NCBI GenBank assembly: GCA_016219325.1
Contig: JACRNH010000009.1
Coordinates: 1-41,232, forward strand
Source: Candidatus Collierbacteria bacterium
GTDB taxonomy: Bacteria; Patescibacteriota; Microgenomatia; UBA1400; JACPES01
DNA: 41,232 nucleotides
Reading direction: 5' to 3'
Shown here: positions 1 to 7,751 of the stretch, piece by piece
Numbering within the stretch: position 1 is the stretch's first letter
How the letters are laid out: each line of letters opens with the position of its first letter
Program-made: the position numbers and the translations under genes
Notes under the pieces: generated by a model
Databases searched by the model: none
What the model was told of the DNA's origin: nothing
The model's input: only the letters and a program-made list of their open reading frames with translations

Positions 1-24
1 TAATGAGTACTCATTAAATCTTTT

Positions 25-1341
25 ATGAATTTTGTTGAACAATGGCTGGCAGACAGGAAATTAGAAACGGCGGTTAAAAACCTTGATCTCGCAAATGGCA
101 TTCCGGAAAATGCCGATCCTATTTTAGAAGCGTATCTTCATAATTTGGGAGCAATTGAATCGGGCGTAAGAGAAGTCACAAACCAGCCGGAAAAAGTTTT
201 TAATGGCAGTGCCAAAGGCCTGGTACATGCCTATCTAAGAGATATTCGGCAAGATTGTCCCCGCAATTCCCCTCCCCGCAAACCCAAACAAGCCGAACTG
301 GCTATAGTCTCGACCCGCCAAGTGGAACCGACTTTGACCCATATCACCCAAATCGCCGCCGCCAGTCTAAATATCGAGCCCAAAGATCAGGCGGATTTAG
401 TTAACAAGACTCTGAAATCATTGGGCCAAAATCACCGCCGCTATTCTTCTGTCGAAATAAACCCTGATTGGGAATTACATCTAGCAGTAGATTACTCCGC
501 GGGCGACGATTCTTGGGTAACCAGCTTTATGGTTCCAGTGGAGAAAGACTATTCAAACCAATTGATAACCAAAAATTCCAAAAAGCTAAAAGAACAAATT
601 AGGCCGGAAACTCTAAAAGAAACTGTAGAGAAGGCGGCCCAAACCAATTTTTGCGTTACGGATGTTCGTGTTGCCGAATTAGATCCTTTTGACTTGGGCG
701 GAGACCGGCAAGTAGAAGAGATAATTATTAGCTCCGGGTACAGAGAGATAACAGGCGCTAAAATATTGGAATATATGCTTGGCAAAAATACATTAGAAAC
801 AAGCATTTTCTGTCATCAAGATCACCAGCCTGATGACGGAAAAGCCCCTTTACTCGGAAAAAGGAAATGGTGGGCTAGCAATGAATTCCTCTGGCTATCG
901 GCAGTTGTGCCTCCGGTTTTGGCCGGAGAAATCCGTTTAGAGTTCGAAAAAAAATTCCAAACCGCAGCGGATCAAGTAATTAAAAATAGGATCGCAGAAG
1001 GGCAGAAATCCGGTGAAGCTGTCGCCTTGAATCCTGAAAATGTCGCCAGTAAAACGCTTAAACTTTTGGAACAGGACCTTCCTCCCGACGATTATGAGGA
1101 CCAGATCAATTGGCTATCCTCAATAGTTTTAGATCAGACGCTCAAAGCATTTGATCGCTATCCAAAAACCAAAGATGCCGCCAGCCTGCTATCTCAAGCC
1201 CGCAAACTGTCCGCGGCCGCCCAAAGATTAGACGACCATTTAAGCATTAATTCCGATAATACAGACGTCGAGTTTGGATTAGGCTGGAGTCCGGAAAATG
1301 CGTCTATAGTTTTTCCGGCAGCCTGGTTTGCAAAGAAATAA
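25..1341 (+). CDS. Hypothetical protein, paralogue of the next gene
   Basis: This is a 438-residue protein that I do not recognise. It has no signal peptide or membrane segment, so it is probably cytoplasmic. It aligns along its whole length with the gene at 1436-2758: shared landmarks are an N-terminal FxEQ block, a VNPDW/INPDW-like block near residue 150, an IRPE(T/A)L block near residue 192, a DLGG/DFGG turn and a C-terminal GW(S/D)P...P..WF ending. The start ATG directly follows the end of a 7-nt-period repeat (bases 1-24) whose last part also precedes the paralogue. The two genes therefore look like a tandem duplication that included the upstream element. Function unknown. Confidence 0.8.
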   Translation: MNFVEQWLADRKLETAVKNLDLANGIPENADPILEAYLHNLGAIESGVREVTNQPEKVFNGSAKGLVHAYLRDIRQDCPRNSPPRKPKQAELAIVSTRQVEPTLTHITQIAAASLNIEPKDQADLVNKTLKSLGQNHRRYSSVEINPDWELHLAVDYSAGDDSWVTSFMVPVEKDYSNQLITKNSKKLKEQIRPETLKETVEKAAQTNFCVTDVRVAELDPFDLGGDRQVEEIIISSGYREITGAKILEYMLGKNTLETSIFCHQDHQPDDGKAPLLGKRKWWASNEFLWLSAVVPPVLAGEIRLEFEKKFQTAADQVIKNRIAEGQKSGEAVALNPENVASKTLKLLEQDLPPDDYEDQINWLSSIVLDQTLKAFDRYPKTKDAASLLSQARKLSAAAQRLDDHLSINSDNTDVEFGLGWSPENASIVFPAAWFAKK

Positions 1342-1344
1342 GTT

Positions 1345-1435
1345 AAGGAGTAATGAGTAATGAGTAGAAAGTAATGAGTAATGAATTAACAGAACATTAT
1401 TTTCTACTTTCTATTTTCTACTCATTAAATATTTT
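1345..1435. repeat. Heptamer fold-back element (agtaatg / tttctac type)
   Basis: The left half repeats GTAATGA and GTAGAAA units every 7 nt. The right half repeats TTTCTAC and TTTCTAT every 7 nt, and is roughly complementary to the left half. The element fills the intergenic space and forms the leader of the second paralogue. A truncated right end of the same element is at 1-24, before the first paralogue. Confidence 0.75.
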
Positions 1436-2758
1436 ATGAGCTTTTTTGAACAATTTAAAAACGATCTTGTTCTTAGAAGAGCTGTCTCCAAATTGGATTT
1501 GTCGGCCGGAATGACAGATGCTCCCAGTCTGACTGCGTTTGATGACACCGATCCTCGTCTGACCGCCTATTTAAGCGGGTTAAGACGAGTTCAAGAGGAT
1601 ATAAAAAAAGTGGCCGGATCGCCGGAACAAGTTTTCTTGGGAGATATAAATACCGGCCGCCAAACTGATTTTTTGCTTCTGGTCGGTCAAGGTAATGATG
1701 ACCGTAAAATTCCGCCCCGCCAGTTTTTCGGGATTGAGTTTCCGCCTGTTAGCATGATTGATCCGGAAATTGCCGTCCAACATCTGACAGAATTGGCCGC
1801 GGCTAATTTAGGTGTTGCGGCAGGGGATCAAAAACCTTTGGCTGATCAAGCTATTAAAGGTCTTAAAAAAAATGGCGGCGTCTTATCTGAAATTGAAGTC
1901 AACCCTGATTGGAAATTGTCTATTTGGATAAATAATTATGGAAAAACAGTCACAGCCGGCTTACTCCCGATTGAAAAACCGGAATATTCCAAGCATTGGG
2001 TGGAAAGACAAACCGGATTGGTTAAACAAAGCATCCGGCCGGAGGCGCTCGGTAAAAGAGTGATGACCGCGGCTAAAGAAAAGTATTGTCTGACGGAAAC
2101 CGAAGTAATGAGAGTGGACAAAATTGACTTCGGCGGATTCCTTTCCGGAGCGGTAGAATTGGCGGAAGGACAGGGATATAAGGAACTCACCCCTGAAGAA
2201 ATCGGCACTAAGGACGAAGACACTCTTGGCTCGCTATCAGTTGGCGCTAAGATTTACCGCCACGCCGGCTCCAAACCGGAAGAAACCGAAGTCCGTTTGG
2301 GAATAAAAGACACTTGGCTAAGGAAAGACGTTGAATTTTCCGCCATCCCCTCCCCGGCTTTGAGAGATAAAATAAAGGGTGAATTCAAGACTAAACTTGA
2401 ACCAACGGCCAGAAGAATAATTCACCAGAGGATCGAAAACGTTCCGCCGGATAAATCTTTTATTGTTTTAGACCCTGATTCATTTGTAGATTTAGCCTTA
2501 ATAACCACCGGGCAAAAATTAAACATAGACGAAAGAGAACAAGAGAGCGAATGGCTAAACGCCGTAATCGCCGGAGCTTTAATAGAAGAATTACGGGAAT
2601 ATCCTCAAGCCCGGCCTTTGGCTGACAAACTGGAAAATATGAGAAGCGCCGCAATTGATCACACCGCCTTGCCTCATGACGCCCAAGCCATAATTAATTT
2701 AGGCTGGGATCCCAAAAGAGTTAACCTCATTCTCCCCAAAAGCTGGTTTGAGAAATAA
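1436..2758 (+). CDS. Hypothetical protein, paralogue of the previous gene
   Basis: A 440-residue soluble protein, clearly paralogous to the gene at 25-1341 (same FFEQ start, NPDWKL, IRPEAL, DFGGF and terminal PKSWF blocks). No known domain is visible. The ATG lies just after a fold-back heptamer element at 1345-1432, matching the context of the first copy. The gene ends 17 nt before a cluster of GGCCGGGCC palindromes that can serve as a shared terminator with the convergent transposase gene. Function unknown. The conserved duplication suggests a lineage-specific family. Confidence 0.8.
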   Translation: MSFFEQFKNDLVLRRAVSKLDLSAGMTDAPSLTAFDDTDPRLTAYLSGLRRVQEDIKKVAGSPEQVFLGDINTGRQTDFLLLVGQGNDDRKIPPRQFFGIEFPPVSMIDPEIAVQHLTELAAANLGVAAGDQKPLADQAIKGLKKNGGVLSEIEVNPDWKLSIWINNYGKTVTAGLLPIEKPEYSKHWVERQTGLVKQSIRPEALGKRVMTAAKEKYCLTETEVMRVDKIDFGGFLSGAVELAEGQGYKELTPEEIGTKDEDTLGSLSVGAKIYRHAGSKPEETEVRLGIKDTWLRKDVEFSAIPSPALRDKIKGEFKTKLEPTARRIIHQRIENVPPDKSFIVLDPDSFVDLALITTGQKLNIDEREQESEWLNAVIAGALIEELREYPQARPLADKLENMRSAAIDHTALPHDAQAIINLGWDPKRVNLILPKSWFEK

Positions 2759-2774
2759 TCAATCATCATCATCA

Positions 2775-2829
2775 GCCACAAAAGGCCCGGCCACAAAAGG
2801 CCCGGCCTTTTTAAAAAGGCCGGGCCTTT
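2775..2829. repeat. GGCCGGGCC palindrome cluster (REP-like), likely bidirectional terminator
   Basis: Three copies of an AAAGGCCCGGCC motif, the last two forming a perfect hairpin with A and T runs. The cluster abuts the stop codon of the transposase on the minus strand and follows the stop of the upstream plus-strand gene. Related copies flank the other side of the transposase and occur around the window. Confidence 0.8.
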
Positions 2830-3532
2830 ATGCGAGATCCAGAAGATCCAGAGCCACTTTAGAAAGAGTTACTGCCTCTTTGTTATTCTCGTCCATATCT
2901 TCAATCTCCACAAATTCCCGGTATGAGTCATATTCTGCTTTCGAAAAATGCGCTAGTACCCTTTCCGGCTTTACCCACTCTTGTTTAGCAAGCCCCAAAT
3001 AAACCGGATAAGAGGATGGATATCTAAGTTGTAATTCCGGCGGTAAAGACCGAATATTTCGGTGTATATAACGGCTTAAATATAGAACTTGCTCGTCGCT
3101 CTCCGCTAAAACTCCTTTATATAATCCTTGAAATAACGGTCCCACCCGTTTATATCTCTTGTTGAAATACATAGTATACCTCGTCCCCAACGAGTTCATA
3201 AAACGATCGATTGTGTCCGGAGCCGTTTGATAAACCAGAAAATGGAAATGATTAGGCATAGTGGTATATGCTGTCATCTCTAATTCCGAAGAAAAATTAT
3301 TTAAGAGTAATGCCCGGGAAGCCATACTTTTTTCTTTGTAGGATTTTCTGGGATCAGCAATAATATTTTTCAAAACTTTATCATCTTTGGGAAGCAAATA
3401 TGTTTTTAAATATGATAAAAATACGCCGATATCCTGTTCGTCCATAAAAATCTGACGCTTTTCAACTCCGCGGTTATAAATATGATAAAAAGAATTTTCG
3501 ACATACGTCTTAATCCGATTTCTGGCAGGCAT
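2828..3532 (-). CDS. REP-associated tyrosine transposase (Y1/IS200-like, RAYT)
   Basis: A 234-residue HUH single-strand nuclease of the Y1_Tnp (IS200/RAYT) family. It shows the metal-binding HFH in a PNHFHFLVYQ block near residue 96, the N-terminal FYHIYNRG motif, and the SLGTRYTMYFNKRYKRVG segment that supplies the catalytic tyrosine and DNA contacts. Such enzymes cleave and move REP palindromes as single strands. The gene is bracketed within 40 nt on both sides by GGCCGGGCC hairpins, the expected RAYT-REP arrangement. More than a dozen relatives of the palindrome occur elsewhere in the window, suggesting the enzyme is or was active. The length is typical for RAYTs and the frame is intact. 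Confidence 0.9.
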   Translation of the reverse strand: MPARNRIKTYVENSFYHIYNRGVEKRQIFMDEQDIGVFLSYLKTYLLPKDDKVLKNIIADPRKSYKEKSMASRALLLNNFSSELEMTAYTTMPNHFHFLVYQTAPDTIDRFMNSLGTRYTMYFNKRYKRVGPLFQGLYKGVLAESDEQVLYLSRYIHRNIRSLPPELQLRYPSSYPVYLGLAKQEWVKPERVLAHFSKAEYDSYREFVEIEDMDENNKEAVTLSKVALDLLDLA

Positions 3533-3566
3533 GATTAATTATTAAATCACATTTCGCGGTATTAAT

Positions 3567-3608
3567 AAAGGCCCGGCCTTTTAAAAAAGGCCGGGCCTTT
3601 TGTGGCTA
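3567..3608. repeat. GGCCGGGCC palindrome upstream of the transposase
   Basis: Inverted pair of AAAGGCCCGGCC motifs followed by TTTTGTGGCTAG. The TTTTGTGGCTA tail recurs beside most copies of this family (for example 20144-20187, 38944-38972), so it is part of the repeat. Confidence 0.8.
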
Positions 3609-3671
3609 GCTGGAATCTATTTCTAAACTCGTTTATAATCAAATTCGTATCCCTAGAATCAAACTCGCAAA

Positions 3672-3742
3672 GGGCCCGTAGTTCACCGGTAGAATAGTTC
3701 GATGGCATCGAACAGAAAGGGGTTCGATTCCCCTCGGGTCCA
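3672..3742 (+). tRNA. tRNA-Ala(GGC)
   Basis: Cloverleaf with acceptor arm GGGCCCG/CGGGTCC and discriminator A. The anticodon stem is GTTCG/CGAAC with loop ATGGCAT, so the anticodon is GGC (alanine, codons GCC and GCU). The T arm is GGGG/CCCC around TTCGATT. The G3:U70 pair, the identity element of tRNA-Ala, is present. No CCA is encoded. Confidence 0.93.
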
Positions 3743-3748
3743 CACTTA

Positions 3749-3819
3749 GGGCTTATAGGTAAACGGTATACCGCGTCATTCGCATTGACGAGTTCCGAGT
3801 TCGATTCTCGGTAAGTCCA
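3749..3819 (+). tRNA. tRNA-Ala(CGC)
   Basis: Starts 6 nt after the preceding tRNA-Ala. The acceptor arm GGGCTTA/TAAGTCC contains G3:U70. The anticodon stem CGTCA/TGACG has loop TTCGCAT, giving anticodon CGC (alanine, codon GCG). The T arm is CCGAG/CTCGG. No CCA is encoded. The pair is probably one transcript. Confidence 0.92.
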
Positions 3820-3878
3820 CTAAAGAGTTTCCTGCGGAGCAGGATCAGGCTCTGCCTGACAATTCCGCCCAGGTCCAC

Positions 3879-4973
3879 TTACTTCAAAAACTGTAGAGGC
3901 GGCAAGGCCGCGCCATTTTGCCTGATTTCGAAGTGCAGATGGGTTCCGGTTGACCGTCCGGTTGATCCCATTATCCCGATAATTGATCCTTTGGCTACGT
4001 TCTGCCCTACCTCTACCCGGAAACTGGATAAATGAGCATAAAGCGTTTGATAACCATTGCCGTGATCAATAATAATATGATTTCCATAACCGTATTTTAA
4101 TGACAATACTGCAATCACCTTTCCCGAATCGGCCGCTACTACTGGCGGACCTTCTTTATTGGCAATATCCAAGCCTTTGTGATACCAAGCAAACCCTTGA
4201 GTGATCCTGCCGGCTGCCGGCCACACCCACGATCCTGAAGCCGTAACCGATCCGGCATCGGGCGTCAAGCGGGCTATTGACGGCCGCGGATTAACCTGGA
4301 CTTCATCCGGCTTAACTCCATCCGGAACAATCAAAGTCTGGCCTACCGCCAATTCAAAAGTTTCGTCATTAACAAAATTATTGTACGGCCAATCAACGAT
4401 AGCTTGAGCCGATGAATCATATTTTTTAGCAATGGTCTGAACCGTCTCGCCTCGGGAAACTGTATGTTTAACCCCTGTCACCGGCAAAATCCGCAACTTG
4501 CCTCCGGGTTTCAATAAAGTTTTTGGGGTGATCCCATTTTCCCAATAAATCGTATCCTCGCTGACACCGAATTTAGAAGCGATTTGCCCGACCGTATCCC
4601 CGGCGACAATCGTGTATTCCCTGACCTCGGCCGGCGGCTTGTCCGAAACTTGGGTATATGCCGAAACCGCGTCCTGATTGTATGCCGCCACTCCCAGCAC
4701 GCTCCCCCCCGTCCAATTGTTTTCTAATTCTGAATTCTGAATTCTGAATTCTGAATTCTTGATTATCCTCGGTCCCAGCGTGATTCCCAAAAACACCAAT
4801 CCAATCACTCCCGAATGGACAAACGGCCGGACGTATTTTCCCCGCTCTTTAATCAGCCTGCCCACCAATGAATCTTTCTTATTCTCAAACCGGAAAAACC
4901 ACCGCCTTAAACGGATGGAAAAATATTGAGACAGGAATTTTATGTATCCAACCGGCTCGGAGAAACTAATCAT
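3879..4973 (-). CDS. Membrane-anchored LysM / M23 peptidase
   Basis: A 364-residue envelope protein. A single membrane segment lies near residues 53-66. Two LysM peptidoglycan-binding modules follow (about 119-163 and 168-217), then a C-terminal LytM/M23 zinc endopeptidase. The zinc and catalytic residues are visible: H265 and D269 in HKGLDIA, H314 in YAHLS, and H345 and H347 in THLHFE. It should cut peptide cross-links in murein during growth or division. Residues about 71-84 (KNSEFRIQNSELEN) are not part of the family. They are encoded by a GAATTCT heptamer repeat inserted in frame between the membrane segment and the LysM modules, a linker that tolerates it. Confidence 0.9.
   Translation of the reverse strand: MISFSEPVGYIKFLSQYFSIRLRRWFFRFENKKDSLVGRLIKERGKYVRPFVHSGVIGLVFLGITLGPRIIKNSEFRIQNSELENNWTGGSVLGVAAYNQDAVSAYTQVSDKPPAEVREYTIVAGDTVGQIASKFGVSEDTIYWENGITPKTLLKPGGKLRILPVTGVKHTVSRGETVQTIAKKYDSSAQAIVDWPYNNFVNDETFELAVGQTLIVPDGVKPDEVQVNPRPSIARLTPDAGSVTASGSWVWPAAGRITQGFAWYHKGLDIANKEGPPVVAADSGKVIAVLSLKYGYGNHIIIDHGNGYQTLYAHLSSFRVEVGQNVAKGSIIGIMGSTGRSTGTHLHFEIRQNGAALPPLQFLK
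4723..4760. repeat. GAATTCT heptamer repeat inside the M23 peptidase gene
   Basis: Four consecutive GAATTCT units with 7-nt spacing, read in frame as NSEFRIQNSE. An almost identical block lies in radA at 13133-13166. Confidence 0.85.
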
Positions 4974-4979
4974 AATTCA

Positions 4980-5086
4980 TGTTATTCCGGACTTGATCCG
5001 GAATCTATATCTTTGTTATTCCTGGCCTGACCAGGAATCTATATAATAATTATTTAAATAGATTCCCGCCTGCGCGGGAATGACAC
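4980..5086. repeat. Dispersed hairpin repeat (ATTCCGG...GGAATGAC type)
   Basis: Successive hairpins ATTCCGGACTTGATCCGGAAT, ATTCCTGGCCTGACCAGGAAT and ATTCCCGCCTGCGCGGGAAT, joined by AATCTATAT. The same family lies at 9341-9401, where it encodes VIPAKAGIY, and at 26346-26416 inside a 23S intron. Confidence 0.8.
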
Positions 5087-5114
5087 GCAAAAGAAGTATA
5101 GCAGAAAGGAAAAA

Positions 5115-5200
5115 TTGACTAATTTTTAATTACCAATTTTAAATTTTAAACATTTGGATTTTAGATTTGATTAAAAATTAAAAATTAAAAATTAAAATTT
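5115..5200. repeat. AT-rich heptamer repeat between rho and the M23 gene
   Basis: Runs of AAAAATT and related units every 7 nt on both arms. Together with the hairpin repeat just before it, this fills the 230-nt gap. It contains no gene. Confidence 0.6.
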
Positions 5201-5203
5201 TTT

Positions 5204-6631
5204 TTAGCCTTCTTTCAAACTCGCTAAAAACTCTTTATTCGATTTCGTCTTCCGCAATCTATCAAGAAATATCTCGGTTCTCTCATCCGGCGATAAAATG
5301 TCAATCATCCGCCGCATGGTGACAATTGACTGATAATCGCTTTGAGAAAATAACAATTCTTCTTTCCGGGTGCCGGAACGGGGCAAGTCATAAGCCGGCC
5401 AAACCCGGCGGTCGGCCAATTTCCGGTCCAGATGCAATTCCATATTGCCGGTGCCTTTGAATTCTTCAAAAATCAGCTCGTCCATCCGGCTGCCGGTGTC
5501 AACTAAAGCAGTGCCGATAATCGTGATTGAACCGCCTTCTTCAAAATTCCGGGCTGCCCCGAAAAACCGCTTGGGCGGATACAAGGCTGCCGGGTCAAAT
5601 CCGCCGGATAAAGTCCGGCCGGAAGTTGGAATAGCCAGGTTGTACGCCCGCGCTAACCTTGTAATCGAATCTAAAACTATCACCACGTCTCCGCCGGCTT
5701 CGGCGATTCTCTTGGCCCGCTCCAGGGCGACTTCGGCCACAATCGTCTGGTCCTCGGCCTTTTCGTCAAAATTACTCGCCGCTACAAAATGGCGCGGCGC
5801 GGCGCGGTTATCGGTTTTCAGTTTTCCGTTTTCGGTTTCCGGTTCGTCAGTTTTCGGTTTGTCAGTTTCAGGTTTGTCTGTTTTTGAAACCGGTGAACCG
5901 ACAACCGGTTGACCGGAATCCGACAACCGAGAACCGATGACAGATGACTTACTTCCTGCCGTTATCTGCGAAAGATGGCGCTTAATATCCGTCACTTCTT
6001 CCGGCCGCTCCCCTATCAGAACCGCCATAATCGTCACATCCGGGAAATTAGCAGCCACCCCGGTCATAATATCTTTCAGAATCGTGGTTTTTCCGGCTTT
6101 GGGAGGAGAAACAATCAAACCTCTTTGGCCCTTGCCAATCGGAGCGATAAGGTCAATCACTCTGGTTGATAAAACATCTTTTGTGGTTTCCAAGGTCAGC
6201 CGTTCATCGGGATAAATAGCTGTTAAGCGGTCAAACCATGGTCTGGCCCGCAATTTAGCCTCATCGGGTGCAATCCCATTAACCAAATCCACTCTTAACA
6301 ATCCCCAATATCTTTCATTATCTTTGGGCGCCCGGGCCGGACCGGTGATTAAATCTCCGGAGCGCAAGTTGAAACGCCTGATTTGGGAAGTGGAAATATA
6401 GGCATCACGGGGCGACGGAGTGATATCAATTCTGATTAAACCGTGACCTTCATCGGTATCGTCAAGAACGCCGGTAATGGTTTCCGTGGGTAGATCAGCG
6501 TCAGGAATCCGGTAGCCTTGATTATCATTGTATCTGCCCCGGGGCCGGCCGCCGCCATATCCGCTATTATTGTATGGAGTATAAGGCTCGCCCTGCCCAT
6601 CATTGGTATTGTTATTGTAATCTGAGGACAT
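5204..6631 (-). CDS. rho: Transcription termination factor Rho with an in-frame repeat insertion
   Basis: Rho, the hexameric RNA-dependent ATPase that ends transcription. After a Gly/Asn/Arg-rich disordered N terminus (1-45) comes the RNA-binding cold-shock-like domain (about 48-120). The RecA-type motor has Walker A SPPKAGKTT near 175-183 and Walker B VIVLDS near 317-322; the motif DSITRLARAY, the GGVD-like loop (GGFDPAALYPPKRFFGAARN) and EEFKGTGNME are intact. Between ERPEEVTDIKRHL and HFVAASNFDE (about 222-281) lie some 60 extra residues rich in KTD, KPET and ENGKLKTDN. They are absent from the family and are encoded by a heptamer fold-back element. A promoter and normal leader lie upstream. 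Confidence 0.95.
   Translation of the reverse strand: MSSDYNNNTNDGQGEPYTPYNNSGYGGGRPRGRYNDNQGYRIPDADLPTETITGVLDDTDEGHGLIRIDITPSPRDAYISTSQIRRFNLRSGDLITGPARAPKDNERYWGLLRVDLVNGIAPDEAKLRARPWFDRLTAIYPDERLTLETTKDVLSTRVIDLIAPIGKGQRGLIVSPPKAGKTTILKDIMTGVAANFPDVTIMAVLIGERPEEVTDIKRHLSQITAGSKSSVIGSRLSDSGQPVVGSPVSKTDKPETDKPKTDEPETENGKLKTDNRAAPRHFVAASNFDEKAEDQTIVAEVALERAKRIAEAGGDVVIVLDSITRLARAYNLAIPTSGRTLSGGFDPAALYPPKRFFGAARNFEEGGSITIIGTALVDTGSRMDELIFEEFKGTGNMELHLDRKLADRRVWPAYDLPRSGTRKEELLFSQSDYQSIVTMRRMIDILSPDERTEIFLDRLRKTKSNKEFLASLKEG
5800..5960. repeat. Heptamer fold-back element inside rho
   Basis: The left arm has GGTTATCGGTTTTCAGTTT-type units every 7 nt, the right arm has ACCGACAACC and GAGAACCGATGAC-type units, and the arms are imperfectly complementary. 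It is read without a stop in the rho frame. Confidence 0.85.
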
Positions 6632-6662
6632 CTAAAAACTTTAGCTTACGAAGAATACTCAT

Positions 6663-6692
6663 AGTATCCCACTCCCCTATATCAATTGTCAA
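6663..6692 (-). promoter_or_regulatory. Promoter of rho
   Basis: On the minus strand TTGACA (6687-6692) is followed by 18 nt and GATACT (6663-6668). The start codon is about 31 nt further on, so rho has an ordinary leader. Confidence 0.55.
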
Positions 6693-6699
6693 TAGACAA

Positions 6700-6850
6700 A
6701 TATCCCATAGAGAGTAGAGAGTAGAGAGTAGAGAGAATGTATTGTAGTATCAAGCTATTGAAGGTCTAACCTTCAATGTGGCTATACATCAATACTTATT
6801 TCTTGTTAGCCACGAAAGGTTGGACCTTTTGACCTTTTAGCCTGTTAACC
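6700..6850. repeat. Repeat cluster upstream of rho
   Basis: Three repeats in a row. 6707-6737 has GTAGAGA units every 7 nt. 6739-6793 is a copy of the ATTGAAGGTctaACCTTCAAT palindrome family. 6805-6836 has TAGCCACGAAAGGTTGGACC, a relative of the GGCCGGGCC family. No gene is seen. Confidence 0.7.
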
Positions 6851-6851
6851 T

Positions 6852-7625
6852 TTACAACCTTTCGGCTATTACTATTAATCTTTTCAACGTCGTCCCCGGC
6901 GGCCAACAGGTGGCTAAAATTAACAATTCTTTATCCGTCTGCGGGGTCAGAAAACTGGTATCATCGGCCGGAACCGTCTTTTTCTCCACGATTTTATAGC
7001 GGTAATTCTTGGCCCAAAAAGTCACATCCACTTCGTCATCTACTTCCAATTTATATAATAAATAAAATTGGGCATTGTATTGGGAAACCAGTGACGGAGC
7101 CGAGGTGGAATGAGCGAACAAATAAATTGAACGGTTGATGGAACTTTCCACTCCGGGCAATCCGGATCCCAAAGCATGGGCCACTCCGTTTTTCAGAGCC
7201 TCCATATAGATTTTAGGATCATTAGCGTCAACATTGGGAATTACTACGCTGTGGGCGTTAATTTTATTGATGTGGACGGCGAAAGCCTCCATGTCATTGG
7301 CGGGACCAGCCGGCGCCGTTGGCGCCGGCTGTTGCGGCGCAACGCCGCTATAATTTTTATAACCGTTATAACTTTTATAAAAGTTATACTTCAATTCCAT
7401 CGCCGCGACAGGCAACATAGTCAAAATCATCCCTGCCAGACTTGCCAATACCAGAAAGTTGGACAACAGCTTAACCCCCGTGTTAAGTTTCGGGAACTTC
7501 ACAAATGGGAAGTTTCGTAAACTTCCCACTCCTGACTCCTGACTACTAGCTCCTGGCTCAATCCATACCGTCCCCCGCGGTCGGCTAAATGATGAATCGT
7601 AGATGAGACCGGAAATCAAATTCAT
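6852..7625 (-). CDS. Sortase family transpeptidase
   Basis: A 257-residue sortase. There is one N-terminal membrane anchor (about 52-75), a Pro/Ala-rich spacer, then the sortase beta-barrel. Catalytic His172 is in the AHSTSAP motif, Cys240 in the LLILATC motif (equivalent to TLxTC) and Arg249 in TLKRLIV. It should join proteins bearing a C-terminal sorting motif to the cell surface. The gene directly upstream on the same strand encodes a surface protein ending in QPETG plus a hydrophobic tail, a likely substrate. The first 45 residues are unusual and partly encoded by repeats (a CTCCTGA heptamer run and a GGGAAGTTT palindrome). The true start could therefore be later, before the membrane segment. 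Confidence 0.88.
   Translation of the reverse strand: MNLISGLIYDSSFSRPRGTVWIEPGASSQESGVGSLRNFPFVKFPKLNTGVKLLSNFLVLASLAGMILTMLPVAAMELKYNFYKSYNGYKNYSGVAPQQPAPTAPAGPANDMEAFAVHINKINAHSVVIPNVDANDPKIYMEALKNGVAHALGSGLPGVESSINRSIYLFAHSTSAPSLVSQYNAQFYLLYKLEVDDEVDVTFWAKNYRYKIVEKKTVPADDTSFLTPQTDKELLILATCWPPGTTLKRLIVIAERL
7500..7560. repeat. GGGAAGTTTCGTAAACTTCCC palindrome plus GACTCCT heptamers
   Basis: A near-perfect palindrome at 7505-7527, followed by GACTCCT, GACTACT and AGCTCCT units. A second copy of the palindrome is at 36711-36736. Here it overlaps the predicted N terminus of the sortase. Confidence 0.65.
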
Positions 7626-7748
7626 AGTTCAAAACTCAAAGCTCAAAACGCAAAACATCGTGTAAATTTTAAAGTTTTATTATTTAAACTTTTAACTTTT
7701 AGTTAGGCTTTGAGATTTGACTTTTGAAATTTGAGTTATAGGATTATA
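7626..7748. repeat. Heptamer fold-back element (CAAAACT / TTTGAGA type)
   Basis: AAAACTCAAAGCTCAAAACG on one arm and TTTGAGATTTGACTTTTGAA on the other, with units every 7 nt. It separates the sortase gene from its presumed substrate. Related copies are at 11805, 13340, 28250 and 29165. Confidence 0.7.
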
Positions 7749-7751
7749 AAT

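Noticed and set aside
2748..3002. Frame antisense to the transposase end
   Set aside because: Shadow of the RAYT gene and the GGCCGGGCC cluster.
5445..6215. Plus-strand frames antisense to rho
   Set aside because: Rho is unmistakable on the minus strand; the opposite frames are by-products of its codon use.
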